This document shows, in pieces, positions 51,234-60,916 of a stretch of 64,000 nucleotides of DNA. Within the stretch, counting starts at the first letter, position 1, and the number at the start of each line of letters is the position of its first letter. Source of the stretch: JBQTIY01 sp052387675 (GTDB lineage Bacteria > Planctomycetota > B15-G4); assembly GCA_052387675.1 (NCBI GenBank), contig JBQTIY010000004.1, positions 1 to 64,000 on the forward strand. Reading direction: 5' to 3'. The position numbers and the translations under genes are program-made. Below the pieces are notes generated by a model that made no database searches, had not been told where the DNA came from, and was given only the letters and a program-made list of their open reading frames with translations.

Positions 51234-53102
51234 TCAGGGAACGACCAACTTCAGTCCGTTGGTTGCACTCAATCCGAAGGATGCTGATGGATCGCTGATC
51301 CACAACTGCAGCACGATCGCCAGTCCCGACGGCGTTCCCGCAGGCATGGAGCTCGCCAAGTTCAAGTCTCCGACGACGCTCATCGCCAGCGGAATCTGGG
51401 TCAAGATCGGAATCGGATAGAAAGTGCCGTCCTTAAAGGGCACGGCGCCCTGGGTCAGGCTCACGTACAGGGTGGCCGGTGCGAAGGAAAACGCTCCGGT
51501 CGCAATCAAGCTGAAGCCCGTAACGCTGCCTGCGGACAGGTCTCCACTGCCGGTGAGCACCGGAGCCCCGAAGCCGCCGGCCTTACCCGGGCCGATGTCG
51601 ATGAACTCACCGCCATCGACGTAGGTGAATCCGCCGGTGATCGTTGAACTCCCGGCTCCGGTGGCAGTCACGTTCGCAGGACCGATCGCGCCGGCCGGAG
51701 TCGTCACGACGAGCGTCGTGGCATCCAGCACGGCCAGGTCTGTTCCCGCAACCCCGTCGAAGGTCACCGACGTGACTCCGATGACGGAAGCTCCGGTGAT
51801 CGTGACCTCCGTGCCTCCTTCAATCGGGCCCGAGTTCGGAGACACCGAGGAGATCGATGGCGCCGGGTTGAAGGTGTAGCTGAAAGCGTTCGGCAGGCTT
51901 GAGCTGCCCTCGCTGTCAGTCACCGACACCGAGACCACCGTGAAAATGGTTCCTGGCGGCGACTCGGCCGTGATGGAAGTTCCGGAGTTGACCACGAAGG
52001 AAGCCGCCGGAACCGCTCCGAACATCACGGTGTGTACGCCCGTGAAGCCCGTGCCCGTGAGGGCCACAACGGTGAAACCACCCGACGGGCCCAAGGTTGG
52101 GCTCACCCCTGAGAGGGTGGGCGCATCTCCCGAAGGAGCACCGACGTCAATCGGCCAGGCGTTCGACAGCGAGCTGTGCCCGCTGAAGTTGCCCTTCACG
52201 AGCACTTCTCCGTCAACCACTCCACCCGGAATCGTCACGGTCAGGCTCGTCCCTGAAGAAGCCACTCCGGTGACCTTGGTGGGGTTGCCGTCGCTCGACG
52301 ACTTGGTGAACCACACTTCGTTGCCGGTCGCCGAAAAGTTGCTGCCGTTGATGGTCAGCGAACTGCCGATGGCCTTGGTACCCACGATGCCCGTAATCGT
52401 CGGCTTACTCGCCGACTTGACGCCGTAGATCGACTGGACTCCAGCGATGTCGTCGGAGCCGATGGAGCGCTGGCCCGTGCCAGTGCCGCTGATTGCTGGC
52501 GTCATCGTCGATCCGGAGACGCTCGTGTGTCCGAGACCCAACGAGTGACCGATCTCGTGGCAGGCGACACCCTGCAGGTCGATACCCGAGGACACAGTGC
52601 CCGGGCCGTCCTGCCAGGTCCAACTGGACAGGTATCGGATCGTCCAACCGTCGCTGATCGGAGTTTGCGTGTACGCAAGCGTGGAGCCGCTGCTCCCCGC
52701 TTCTTCCGAGTGAACGTTCCCATTCGAGCCGCCGGCAGACGTCGCCAAGCCTTGGAAAGTGTTGTCGAAGTTCGCGCCGCCGTCGCCCAGGTTGACATTG
52801 CTCGAGAGCCCGTCACCCAAGCCGTTGCCTGCATACGGGCCGCTGGCCCACTCCACATGACCCTTCCAAATCGCCATGACAGCGCCGGTGTGACCCGGAA
52901 AGTTGGCATGCGGCGTGGTGTTGTTGTTCGCCTGGGTATCGCTGAAGTTGTTGAAGACGCGGAAGTCGCGCTGGCTGGTGCTCAGGTTGCCGCCGATGAC
53001 ACTGAACGCCGCTGTGCCGGTGGGCAAGGCAAGCGAGCCGAGGGCGGTCAGGGCAAGAGCGAGTCCGGAAGCCGCGACGCAGGTTCTGATGGTGGTTTTC
53101 AT
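51234..53102 (-). CDS. Secreted matrixin-type metalloprotease with IPT/TIG domains
   Basis: 622 residues with a signal peptide (ASGLALALTALGSLALPTGTAA). The catalytic domain, residues about 35-230, holds the zinc site HEIGHSLGLGH (HExxHxxGxxH) and a SGSTMTP methionine-turn-like segment. Three IPT/TIG immunoglobulin-like domains follow (PTITGIVGTKAIGSSLTING; PTLSGVSPTLGPSGGFTVV; PSISSVSPNSGPIEGGTEV). The last ~110 residues (QLWISDPSASFGLSATNGLKL) match a C-terminal domain common in planctomycete exoproteins. It should degrade proteins outside the cell. The small secreted protein gene ends 11 bases upstream. Confidence 0.9.
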   Translation of the reverse strand: MKTTIRTCVAASGLALALTALGSLALPTGTAAFSVIGGNLSTSQRDFRVFNNFSDTQANNNTTPHANFPGHTGAVMAIWKGHVEWASGPYAGNGLGDGLSSNVNLGDGGANFDNTFQGLATSAGGSNGNVHSEEAGSSGSTLAYTQTPISDGWTIRYLSSWTWQDGPGTVSSGIDLQGVACHEIGHSLGLGHTSVSGSTMTPAISGTGTGQRSIGSDDIAGVQSIYGVKSASKPTITGIVGTKAIGSSLTINGSNFSATGNEVWFTKSSSDGNPTKVTGVASSGTSLTVTIPGGVVDGEVLVKGNFSGHSSLSNAWPIDVGAPSGDAPTLSGVSPTLGPSGGFTVVALTGTGFTGVHTVMFGAVPAASFVVNSGTSITAESPPGTIFTVVSVSVTDSEGSSSLPNAFSYTFNPAPSISSVSPNSGPIEGGTEVTITGASVIGVTSVTFDGVAGTDLAVLDATTLVVTTPAGAIGPANVTATGAGSSTITGGFTYVDGGEFIDIGPGKAGGFGAPVLTGSGDLSAGSVTGFSLIATGAFSFAPATLYVSLTQGAVPFKDGTFYPIPILTQIPLAMSVVGDLNLASSMPAGTPSGLAIVLQLWISDPSASFGLSATNGLKLVVP

Positions 53103-53113
53103 GTCCGCTCTCC

Positions 53114-53665
53114 TTACTTCTGGGCCTTGGCCTTGGCGGCCAAGAGCTCGAGATGGGTCTTGCGGACTTGCGTGCGCACGTCCTCCAGCTTCACGTTCTC
53201 AGCGAAGGCCAAGCCTTCGCCCTTGCCGACGACGACCGGCTTTCCGAAGGCCTTCTCCACCCGGTAGATCCCGGAGAAGTCGAAGATACGGTTGAGCTGA
53301 CCGGGCATCTCCTTGTCGGCGAAATAGAAGGCCACGGCCTCGCTGCCGATGCGCGTGTCCTGCAGAGTTGGCATCTCGCTCGTGCCGAACTGGTCGCGCG
53401 GCTCATGGCTTCCGAGGAAGACGAGCTGCGTCGATACGGGCTCACCGGTGCGCAGCGATGTTCCGCTGACCGAGAGTCGCGTGTAGACAGCGCCGTCGTA
53501 GGGGTAGTCCATCTTGAAGCTGGACTTGTCGAGAATCGTCACGTGCACAACATCAGACGTGACTTCCATGAGTTCGGAGAGAGTCAGAGCCTTCACAGCC
53601 GCGCCAACGGGAACCGCGACAAGCGCAAGTCCCGCAAGGACAGCCGCATTTCTGAGCAGTCGCAT
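53114..53665 (-). CDS. Small secreted protein upstream of the metalloprotease
   Basis: 183 residues from ATG 53665, with GGAG 6 bases upstream. A signal peptide (LLRNAAVLAGLALVAVPVGA) is followed by a beta-rich domain (ELMEVTSDVVHVTILDKS; GSEAVAFYFADKE) and a Lys/Ala-rich end. No family is recognised. Its position 11 bases before the protease suggests a chaperone, inhibitor or co-secreted partner, but this is inference. Confidence 0.75.
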   Translation of the reverse strand: MRLLRNAAVLAGLALVAVPVGAAVKALTLSELMEVTSDVVHVTILDKSSFKMDYPYDGAVYTRLSVSGTSLRTGEPVSTQLVFLGSHEPRDQFGTSEMPTLQDTRIGSEAVAFYFADKEMPGQLNRIFDFSGIYRVEKAFGKPVVVGKGEGLAFAENVKLEDVRTQVRKTHLELLAAKAKAQK

Positions 53666-53986
53666 GAACGACTCCAATGCAGCGAGGAGAGTGGGAGGGA
53701 GACGGAGGAGAGACGCGAGGAGGCACTGCCGGAATACCCCGCGGAATTCACCAAGGCGTTCGGGATGTCGTCCAGGATTCGGGCCAAGACGACGGATGAG
53801 ACCGCGGGGGTGCCGGTGCCTCAGGGGCGCCAGTATAGGCCAGTCAGTGGAGCCTGCCTAGAATCTGCCCTCAAACTCCGCTAGCCTCCCCCAGTTTTTC
53901 TTCGCCGGTGGAAAAGCCTGTCTCCGGACACCTTCGACCCTCGGTTCCCGCGCCGGCCCCTCAGGAAGCGAGGCGGAGGGCGGCCC
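53666..53986. other. Intergenic region between folE and the protease operon
   Basis: No gene supported. It holds the candidate promoter of the minus-strand protease operon at 53832-53860 and otherwise purine-rich low-complexity sequence near 53680-53730. The folE gene ends at its right edge, and no clear terminator for folE is visible. Confidence 0.4.
53832..53860 (-). promoter_or_regulatory. Candidate promoter of the secreted protein-protease operon
   Basis: On the minus strand TAGGCA (53860-53855, four of six) and TATACT (53837-53832, five of six) are spaced by exactly 17 bases. Transcription would begin near 53825, giving a leader of about 160 bases. Confidence 0.45.
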
Positions 53987-54577
53987 CTAACGAGCCAGTA
54001 GTTTCATGAATTCCGTCCGGGTTGAGGCGACCGACTGGAAGGTTCCCCGGACCGCAGACGTGACCATGGTGGCTCCCGGCTTGCGAATCCCCCGCATGGT
54101 CATGCAGGTATGGGTGGCCTCCAGCACCACACCGACTCCCTGCGGGGCCAGGGTGTTCATGATCAGGTCTGCCACCTGCGAGGTCAGTCGTTCCTGGACT
54201 TGCAATCGACGTGCAAATTCCTCGACGACTCTGGCGACCTTTGAGAGGCCCACGATCCGGCCATTGGGAACATAGGCCACGTGCGCCCTGCCGTGAAACG
54301 GCATCAGGTGGTGCTCGCAAAGCGACTCAAATGAGATGTCCTTTACGACGACCATCTCGTGATGATCTTCAGCGAATGTAACCTTCAAGTGGCGTCCAGG
54401 ATCTATTTTCGACCCCGACATGATCTCGGCGTACATGCGCGCAACGCGGGCGGGGGTCTCGGCGAGCCCCTCGCGCTTGGGGTCCTCTCCGATCGCCGAA
54501 AGCAGCTCCCGGATCGCCCGCTCTGCCCTCGCGTGATCCACGAACCCCTTGCCAGCGTCGTCATCCACTGCGCTCAT
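53987..54577 (-). CDS. folE: GTP cyclohydrolase I
   Basis: 196 residues. The zinc ligands are C87 and H90 in ESLCEHHLMPF and C158 in EATHTCMTMRG; GRIVGLSKVARVVEEFARR and QERLTSQVADLI are family signatures. It converts GTP to dihydroneopterin triphosphate, the first step of folate and pterin synthesis. ATG 54577 overlaps the dsbD stop by 4 bases, so it is the last gene of the ispG-dsbD-folE unit. Confidence 0.97.
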   Translation of the reverse strand: MSAVDDDAGKGFVDHARAERAIRELLSAIGEDPKREGLAETPARVARMYAEIMSGSKIDPGRHLKVTFAEDHHEMVVVKDISFESLCEHHLMPFHGRAHVAYVPNGRIVGLSKVARVVEEFARRLQVQERLTSQVADLIMNTLAPQGVGVVLEATHTCMTMRGIRKPGATMVTSAVRGTFQSVASTRTEFMKLLAR

Positions 54578-56523
54578 GGGCCTGGCACCTCCAAGAAACG
54601 GATGAAGTCCTGAACCTCAAAATCGGGGGAGTAGCCCATCTTGCTCAAGACGAGCCCCTCGGGCGAAAGCAAAACGTAGAGGGGCAAGGTGACCGAACCC
54701 CAGTCCTCCATGAGCTCGCGGTTGCGGCGGTCGTTCTCGCGATGCTCGTCGGATCGCCGGTCGGTATAGAGGCGCACGGGGATGGCCTGCTGCTCCACCG
54801 CTTCAGCAAAAGCAGGCTGGATGAAGATCGACTTCTCGACTTTGCGGCAGTTCTGGCAGGTCACGCCCGTGAAGTCGACGAAGAGCGGCCGGCCCAGACT
54901 CCGTGCCTCGGCCTTGGCTGCCTCCAGGTCCTCACGCCACGCGATCAGTTCGGCCTCGGCTGAGTCGCCCGCTGCGGCATAGCCGGACGGCGGGAGAAAG
55001 GACTCTGTCCAACTGTCGAGAGGTTGACCGGCGAGGCCGCGAGCCAGATAGAGCGCAAAGACGGCTGCCAGCACTCCGCTAGCCGAGCGTAGCGAGAACA
55101 GGCGGCGGCGAGTCGAGCCTTCGTGCGGCAGTCTCAGGAACCCGAACAGATAGAGAGCTAGCCCGGCCATGAGGAGCAAAGACACGGTCAGCATTGTGGA
55201 CCGTGTGAGGATCTCAAGGTCCCAGACTAGGTCAGCCGCTGAAAAGAACTTCAATGCGGCGACGAGTTCGAGGAAACCGAGCGCCACCTTGAGCGTGATC
55301 ATCCAACCGCCGGCTCCGGGCAGCTTCGCCATGACCCCTGGGAACATAGCCAAGAGCACGAAGGGCAGTGCAAAGGCCAGCGCGTAGACGAACATCCCCA
55401 CGGCAACCAAGATCAGCGATCCACCGGCCGTCAGCGCAGCCAGCAGCGTGCCAACAATGGGAGCTGTGCACGTAAAGGCGGTGATCGTGAACACGAAGCC
55501 CATGGCGACCACGGAGAGATAACCGCCACCGGCTCGAGACGCGCCCGCTTCGGCTCGTCGCGTCAGGAAGGCCGGGGGCCGCAGTTCGTAAAAGCCCATG
55601 AGCGCCAAGCCAAAGAACACAAACAGCCCGCCGACGGCCAGATTCACCCAGGGGTTGGTGGCGAAGCTCTGTAGCGAGGAGGCACCGAGCAAGCCGGCCA
55701 TGACTAGGCCAAAGCCGGTGTAGGTCGCCACGATGCCGCCTCCGTAAGCGAGGGCGTAGCTCACGCTTCTCCCGCCGGCGGTTTCGCTGCGCTTGCTGAA
55801 GAAGGACACCGTGATCGGAATCATGGGAAACACGCAGGGCGTGAGCAGCGAGACAAAGGCCAGCACAATGCACAGCCAGAGAAAGGACCCCACATCACCG
55901 CGGTGCAGGGCCGTCTCGGCTTGATCCTGCAGCGAGAGGCCGGGTTCGTCCCCGGGTTGCGCGGACTGCGGCAACAACTCGCCTGCTTGCAAATCTCGAA
56001 CCGTGTAGTCCAGCTTCAGTTCGCGATCTTCCGGGTTCAGGCAGCGCGTGTCGGTGCAAGCCTGAGTCGCCAGCAACAGGATGGCGCTGGCGGAGCCACG
56101 CGGATGAGCGGAGTCCACGCGCAGGCTTGCGCGCAGCACGGTGGCTCCCTCGAGCAACCGCAGCGTCTCGCCGGTGATGGGCTCCAACCTGACTTCCGTC
56201 GCCGGCGGATAGGCCACGCTCTCCAGGCGCAATCCTGAAGCGGCCTGTAGCTCGAGCGCGATCGGAGTGCCAGTGCCATCAAAATCATGTGCGTACAGAT
56301 GCCAAGGCGCCTGCACCTCAATCTGAATCTGCACCTCGAACAGGCCACCGGCTGGCACGGCTTCAGTCGGAGCCCGGAGAGCAACAGATACGGGGTCCAG
56401 GGCTCCCAGCAGGTCCTGCGCCACCGCTCCGCTGCACAGACAGGCCAGCCCGAGGATGGCGTCGCGCACTCGCCGCGCGTGAACAAGGACCCCCGGCTGG
56501 CAGATCGCCAGAAGGAAGCTCAC
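54574..56523 (-). CDS. dsbD: Thiol:disulfide interchange protein DsbD
   Basis: 649 residues. A signal peptide leads to an N-terminal alpha domain with the cysteine pair ACTDTRC, then about eight membrane spans with the transmembrane cysteines in LLTPCVFPMIPIT and TAFTCTAPIVG. The C-terminal thioredoxin-like gamma domain has FVDFTGVTCQNCRKVEK (CXXC). It carries reducing power from the cytoplasm to periplasmic proteins. The start is GTG 56523, overlapping the ispG stop (GTGA); folE follows with a 4-base overlap. Confidence 0.95.
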   Translation of the reverse strand: MSFLLAICQPGVLVHARRVRDAILGLACLCSGAVAQDLLGALDPVSVALRAPTEAVPAGGLFEVQIQIEVQAPWHLYAHDFDGTGTPIALELQAASGLRLESVAYPPATEVRLEPITGETLRLLEGATVLRASLRVDSAHPRGSASAILLLATQACTDTRCLNPEDRELKLDYTVRDLQAGELLPQSAQPGDEPGLSLQDQAETALHRGDVGSFLWLCIVLAFVSLLTPCVFPMIPITVSFFSKRSETAGGRSVSYALAYGGGIVATYTGFGLVMAGLLGASSLQSFATNPWVNLAVGGLFVFFGLALMGFYELRPPAFLTRRAEAGASRAGGGYLSVVAMGFVFTITAFTCTAPIVGTLLAALTAGGSLILVAVGMFVYALAFALPFVLLAMFPGVMAKLPGAGGWMITLKVALGFLELVAALKFFSAADLVWDLEILTRSTMLTVSLLLMAGLALYLFGFLRLPHEGSTRRRLFSLRSASGVLAAVFALYLARGLAGQPLDSWTESFLPPSGYAAAGDSAEAELIAWREDLEAAKAEARSLGRPLFVDFTGVTCQNCRKVEKSIFIQPAFAEAVEQQAIPVRLYTDRRSDEHRENDRRNRELMEDWGSVTLPLYVLLSPEGLVLSKMGYSPDFEVQDFIRFLEVPGP

Positions 56524-57650
56524 TCCGACTTTGGTCCCGGGCCAGTCGACGCGAGAGCCGGCTCTTTAGCTGCCGCCGCCGCCTCACGCTCCATGGCATC
56601 GAGTTCCTCGATGAGCGCCTGCACGATCTGGTCCTCGCGGACCTTGCGAACCGTCTTGCCCTTGCGGAACAGCAGGCCCTCGCCCTTGCCGCCCGCGATG
56701 CCAATGTCTGCCTCGCGGGCCTCACCGGGTCCGTTCACGGCGCAGCCCAGGACCGAGATCTTGACCGGCAGCGTGCGCTTGCCCAGCTTCTCCTTGACCT
56801 CGGCCACGATCTTCTCGAGATCGATGTCGATGCGACCGCAGGTTGGGCAAGCAATGATCTCCGGAGAGGTCACACGCACGCCGGTGCACTTCAGGATGTC
56901 GTACGCGACCGGGATTTCTTTCTCGGGATCAGCGGTCAGCGACACGCGGATCGTGTCGCCAATGCCGCGCAAGAGCAGCGCGCCTATGCCAGCCGCGCTC
57001 TTCACCGACCCGTACTGCATGTCGCCGGCTTCGGTGATGCCGATGTGCAAGGGCACGTCGCTCTGCTCGGCAAACACCTGATTGGCCGCGACGCAACTCT
57101 GCACATCGGTGGACTTGATCGACACGATGATCCGCTCAAGCCCATGTTGGCGCGCGAAAGCAACATGCCGCAGCGCGCTCTCGGAGAGTGCTTCCGGGCT
57201 GGGCCAGCCATGACGCTCCAGCAGGTCCTTCTCAAGGCTGCCGCTGTTCACACCGATGCGCAGCGTGGTGCCCTTGAGCCGCGCAGCTTCGAGCACTTCA
57301 GCGACCTTGCGCTCGCTGCCGATGTTGCCGGGGTTGATGCGCACCTTATGCGCTCCTGCGGCAATCGCAGCGAGAGCCATGCGGTGGTCAAAGTGAATGT
57401 CCGCGATGAAGGGCACGTCCATGCCGCGGATCAGGGTCGGGATGTTGGCTGCACTCTCTGCGTCCGGGATCGTCACGCGCACGAGCTCGCAGCCGGCCTC
57501 CTCCAGACGCTTGATCTGCGCCAGGGTCGCCGCAGCGTCCCTGGAGTCGGTGTTGGTCATCGACTGCACCCGCACCTTGTGCTCGCTGCCGATGGTCAGT
57601 TTGCCCACCGTCACCTGGCGCGTAGCTCGCCGTGAAATCTTTCTCAGCAT
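56520..57650 (-). CDS. ispG: (E)-4-hydroxy-3-methylbut-2-enyl-diphosphate synthase
   Basis: 376 residues. Bacterial IspG (GcpE): the TIM-barrel start VGKLTIGSEHKVRVQSMTNT and the [4Fe-4S] cysteines in ACPTCGR and VLGCAVNGPGEA. It makes HMBPP in the MEP isoprenoid pathway. AGGAGA lies 8 bases before ATG 57650. It follows the M28 peptidase by 29 bases and overlaps dsbD. A cysteine desulfurase in the same run could help supply its cluster. Confidence 0.97.
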   Translation of the reverse strand: MLRKISRRATRQVTVGKLTIGSEHKVRVQSMTNTDSRDAAATLAQIKRLEEAGCELVRVTIPDAESAANIPTLIRGMDVPFIADIHFDHRMALAAIAAGAHKVRINPGNIGSERKVAEVLEAARLKGTTLRIGVNSGSLEKDLLERHGWPSPEALSESALRHVAFARQHGLERIIVSIKSTDVQSCVAANQVFAEQSDVPLHIGITEAGDMQYGSVKSAAGIGALLLRGIGDTIRVSLTADPEKEIPVAYDILKCTGVRVTSPEIIACPTCGRIDIDLEKIVAEVKEKLGKRTLPVKISVLGCAVNGPGEAREADIGIAGGKGEGLLFRKGKTVRKVREDQIVQALIEELDAMEREAAAAAKEPALASTGPGPKSE

Positions 57651-57679
57651 ATTTGTCTTCTCCTGCGCAACGGGCGCGC

Positions 57680-59602
57680 TCAGCTCTCGCCAGCTTGACC
57701 CGTCAGCACGGCCGTTAGATCCAAGGTTGTCTCGCCGCGCACGACACGCAGCACGACTTCGTCGCCAGGCTTCCGGCTGAAGAGCAGCACCGAGTAGTCT
57801 TCCAGGCTTCGCACTTGCTTGCCATCGAAGGCCACGATGAGGTCGCCTGGCAATAGACCGGCGCGTTCGGCGGGGGTGTCCTTGCGCACGCCGGCGATAC
57901 GGACTCCATCGCCTCGCTGGTAGCCCATATCCGGGGAGGTGCCCAGCACCACGCGATAAGCCGAGCTCGGGGCGGCAGCCGTAGCCGTCGTCGGAGCAGC
58001 ATGCGGATCCGCCACGGCAACGGCAGCGCCCGCCCCCCCTGGGTCCGTGAAGCGCGGCCGCTGCGGCAGCCGTGCGAGTTCCAGCACCACGCGTCCGGCG
58101 AGAGAGGCGATCGCGGCCCCATCCTCGGCATTGATCTTCTCCACATCGTCGCTTGGCATGTGGTAGTCGTCATGCAGGCCCGTGAAGAAGTTGAGGACGG
58201 GCACACGCTTCTCAAAAAAGGGCGCGTGATCGCTATTTGAGCTGGTGCGCGGAGCCAGCTGCAACTGCAAGTCGAGCCCCAGGCTGTCGTGCGCGCGCAC
58301 GACAAGGTCTTCGAGCCCGGGCGCGGTGCCGACCCCTTCGATGGTCACTTGGCTGGCGGTGCTGCGGCCAATCATGTCCATGTTGATGCTGGCCACGAGC
58401 TGTTCGAAGGGCAACTTCGGCGATGCCACGTAGTGACGGCTGCCCAAGAGGCCCCATTCCTCGCCACTCCAGGCGGCAAAGACCACGCTGCGTCGCAACT
58501 GGTCGCGATTCGCGGCCAGCACGCTTGCAACACCGATCAAGCCTGCCGTGCCAGAGGCATTGTCATCAGCGCCGTTGTGAATCTGCCCGCGCGCCGCCGG
58601 GCCGCCGCGCGAAGAGGCTGTTTCGCCGAGCCCGACGTGGTCCATGTGGGCCCCGATTAGCACATACTCCCGAGACAGAACTGGATCGCTGCCGGTCAGC
58701 ACGCCGAGCACGTTCACGGTCGACATCTCTGGCTGATCGATCGCCAGCGTGAGGCGCGCGCTTTGCCCCGCCCAGTTCCGGCTGGCAGGCGCCAGGTTGG
58801 AGTCGATGGACTGCTGAAGCGCCAGCAAATCCTCACCGACGGAGGCCAGCAAGTTGAGGCCGGCCTCGGCGCTCAGGCTGATCGCGGGCATCGAGGCAGC
58901 CAGACTGAAGTCGCCGCTGAGTCGCCCGAATCCCAGAGGCCGGTCCCGGCGGCTGCCCGGCTGACTGGTCAGAGGATCATTCATGATGATCAGCGCGGCA
59001 GCGCCACGACGGAAGGCCTCGTTGACCTTGGAATGAAAGCTGATGCGCGCGCTCTCCGAACCCCCTTCGGAGTAGCGGCTGCCCGCTTCGCTGGCGCGCG
59101 GGCCTTTGCGGAGGACCAGCACGACTTTGCCGCTGACGTCGAGCCCGGCATAGTCGTCGTAGCCACCGGCGGGATCGCTGATGCCAAAGCCGGCGAAGAC
59201 GACCGGCCCTTCGGCTAGGCCCGCGCGCGACGAAGAGAGCGGACGCCACTCACGATGCAACTCAAGGGACTGCCCGAAGACGACGAGTGCATTCCCTTCA
59301 CCAAGTTGCTTGGGTCCCTTCACCGTGAACGCTTGCAGCCAGCCGCCGTCATCGCCGAGCGGCGACACGCCCGCCTCTTCCAGAGCATCGGCCACATAGT
59401 CGGCGGTGGCCATGAGCTCGGGCGTCGCGGTGTCGCGACCTTGGCGGGCATCGTCGGCGAGCCAGATGACATCCTTCAGGAAATCCTGCGGCGCAATGCG
59501 CTGGTCATGCGCGACGCAGCCGAGCAGGCCGAGACAAACGACAGCCGCCAGGGATGAGGCGGCGCGACCGGCTGGGCAGAAGGCTCGAACAACAGCTTGC
59601 AT
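57680..59602 (-). CDS. M28-family zinc peptidase lipoprotein with PA and PDZ domains
   Basis: 640 residues from ATG 59602, which has GAGGAG 7 bases upstream and a TACAAT box near 59633. The lipoprotein signal ends in VVCLGLLGC. A PA-like insert (residues ~115-240) precedes the M28 core: YVLIGAHMDHVGLG, NGADDNASGTAGLIG, WSGEEWGLLGSRHYV, INMDMIGR and SDHAPFF give the metal ligands and catalytic Glu. A PDZ domain ends the protein (GVRKDTPAERAGLLPGDLIV). It is an aminopeptidase-type enzyme facing the periplasm or outside. The frame is open 47 codons upstream but without a better start. Confidence 0.93.
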   Translation of the reverse strand: MQAVVRAFCPAGRAASSLAAVVCLGLLGCVAHDQRIAPQDFLKDVIWLADDARQGRDTATPELMATADYVADALEEAGVSPLGDDGGWLQAFTVKGPKQLGEGNALVVFGQSLELHREWRPLSSSRAGLAEGPVVFAGFGISDPAGGYDDYAGLDVSGKVVLVLRKGPRASEAGSRYSEGGSESARISFHSKVNEAFRRGAAALIIMNDPLTSQPGSRRDRPLGFGRLSGDFSLAASMPAISLSAEAGLNLLASVGEDLLALQQSIDSNLAPASRNWAGQSARLTLAIDQPEMSTVNVLGVLTGSDPVLSREYVLIGAHMDHVGLGETASSRGGPAARGQIHNGADDNASGTAGLIGVASVLAANRDQLRRSVVFAAWSGEEWGLLGSRHYVASPKLPFEQLVASINMDMIGRSTASQVTIEGVGTAPGLEDLVVRAHDSLGLDLQLQLAPRTSSNSDHAPFFEKRVPVLNFFTGLHDDYHMPSDDVEKINAEDGAAIASLAGRVVLELARLPQRPRFTDPGGAGAAVAVADPHAAPTTATAAAPSSAYRVVLGTSPDMGYQRGDGVRIAGVRKDTPAERAGLLPGDLIVAFDGKQVRSLEDYSVLLFSRKPGDEVVLRVVRGETTLDLTAVLTGQAGES

Positions 59603-59637
59603 CTCAGAACTCCTCGTCGAAGCTCGCATTGTACGCC

Positions 59638-60885
59638 TCAGTCCCTTGCAGCCGCGACCGCTCCGGGCAACTCGGCGAGCAGTCGATCGATGTCTGACTG
59701 AGTGGTGTAGAGCGCCACACTCATCCGTAGGGTCGGACCGCACTCGAGTGCATCCAACAGTGGCTGGGCACAGTGATAGCCGGAGCGAACTGCAATTCCG
59801 GCCGCATCGAGCACGGCGGCCGCGACCTGCGGATCGCCCGCGGGCAGCGCCACAGAGATGACACCTGAGCGCTCCTCAGCGCTCTTCGGACCGACGAGTC
59901 GGAGGCCTGTCACGTTGACCAGGCCTTGCAGCGCTGCCCTGAGGAGTCCGAGTTCGTGCTCGCGAATGTTGGCCAGGCCGAGGGTCTCGATCAGGTCCAG
60001 CGCCGGCGCGAAGGCGATCGCCTCCGCGATAGGCGGCGTGCCAGCCTCGAAGCGCAACGGTGGCGGCTGCCAATCGGCATCGAGCGCTCGCACGCCCGTC
60101 ACCATTTCCCCGCCGAAGCTCACTGGCTCCATGTTGGCCAAATGTTCCGACCGGCCCCGCAACAGCCCCAGTCCGGTGGGTCCGTACAGCTTGTGCGCCG
60201 ACAACACCAGGAAGTCGGCCTGCAGGCTGCCCTCGTCCAGCGGCAAATGACCTGCGGCCTGAGCGAGATCGAGCAGGACCGGCACTCCGGAGCGATGCGC
60301 CAAATCGACGAGCTGCGTTGTGTTCACGATCGTTCCGATCGCATTGCTGACACGCGTGGCGGCGAGAAAGCGCGTGCGCGCGGGCAAGGCCTCGGGCATC
60401 TGCAGACGGCCAAACTCGTCGACAGCCAGGATCTGCAGTCTCGCGCCCGTGCGACGACAGAGCTGCTGCCAAGGCACGAGGTTGCTGTGGTGCTCCAGCG
60501 CCGTTACGACCAGCACGTCATCCGGCCTCAGGCGGGGCTCCACGAAGGCCCGGGCCACGAGATTGATGGCCTCCGTCGCATTGCGGGTGAAGACCAGCTC
60601 GGCAGGTTCGGCTCGCAGAAAGCGGGCCGCGCGGCGCCGCGCGCCTTCATAGAGCTCCGTCGCTGCTCGAGCCCGGCGATGCACGGCCCGATGCACGTTG
60701 GCGTTGTGATCCCGATAGAAACCGACGAGCGCATCCAGGACGGCCTGGGGCTTGTGGGTCGTCGCGGCATTGTCGAGCGCCACCTCGGGGGCAGGCCCGG
60801 CGCCGGCACTCGGCGCCCCAGGGCCTTGGTCTGCCTGCAGGGCCGGAAAGAGCCGGCGCACCCCCGCGAGGGCCTCGTCCTTCAC
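59638..60885 (-). CDS. Cysteine desulfurase, SufS type
   Basis: 415 residues. The PLP lysine is in SAHKLYGPTG, the aspartate pair in LLDLAQAAGH, and the active-site cysteine in RSGYHCAQP near the C-terminus, as in SufS. It releases sulfur from cysteine for Fe-S cluster building; no other suf gene is in the window. The start is GTG 60885, with GAGGG about 6 bases upstream; the frame is open to 60975 but that would overlap the preceding gene. It is 35 bases upstream of the peptidase gene. Confidence 0.94.
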   Translation of the reverse strand: MKDEALAGVRRLFPALQADQGPGAPSAGAGPAPEVALDNAATTHKPQAVLDALVGFYRDHNANVHRAVHRRARAATELYEGARRRAARFLRAEPAELVFTRNATEAINLVARAFVEPRLRPDDVLVVTALEHHSNLVPWQQLCRRTGARLQILAVDEFGRLQMPEALPARTRFLAATRVSNAIGTIVNTTQLVDLAHRSGVPVLLDLAQAAGHLPLDEGSLQADFLVLSAHKLYGPTGLGLLRGRSEHLANMEPVSFGGEMVTGVRALDADWQPPPLRFEAGTPPIAEAIAFAPALDLIETLGLANIREHELGLLRAALQGLVNVTGLRLVGPKSAEERSGVISVALPAGDPQVAAAVLDAAGIAVRSGYHCAQPLLDALECGPTLRMSVALYTTQSDIDRLLAELPGAVAAARD

Positions 60886-60916
60886 GGCCGTCCCTCGTCT
60901 TGGGACCGGCGCGTCC

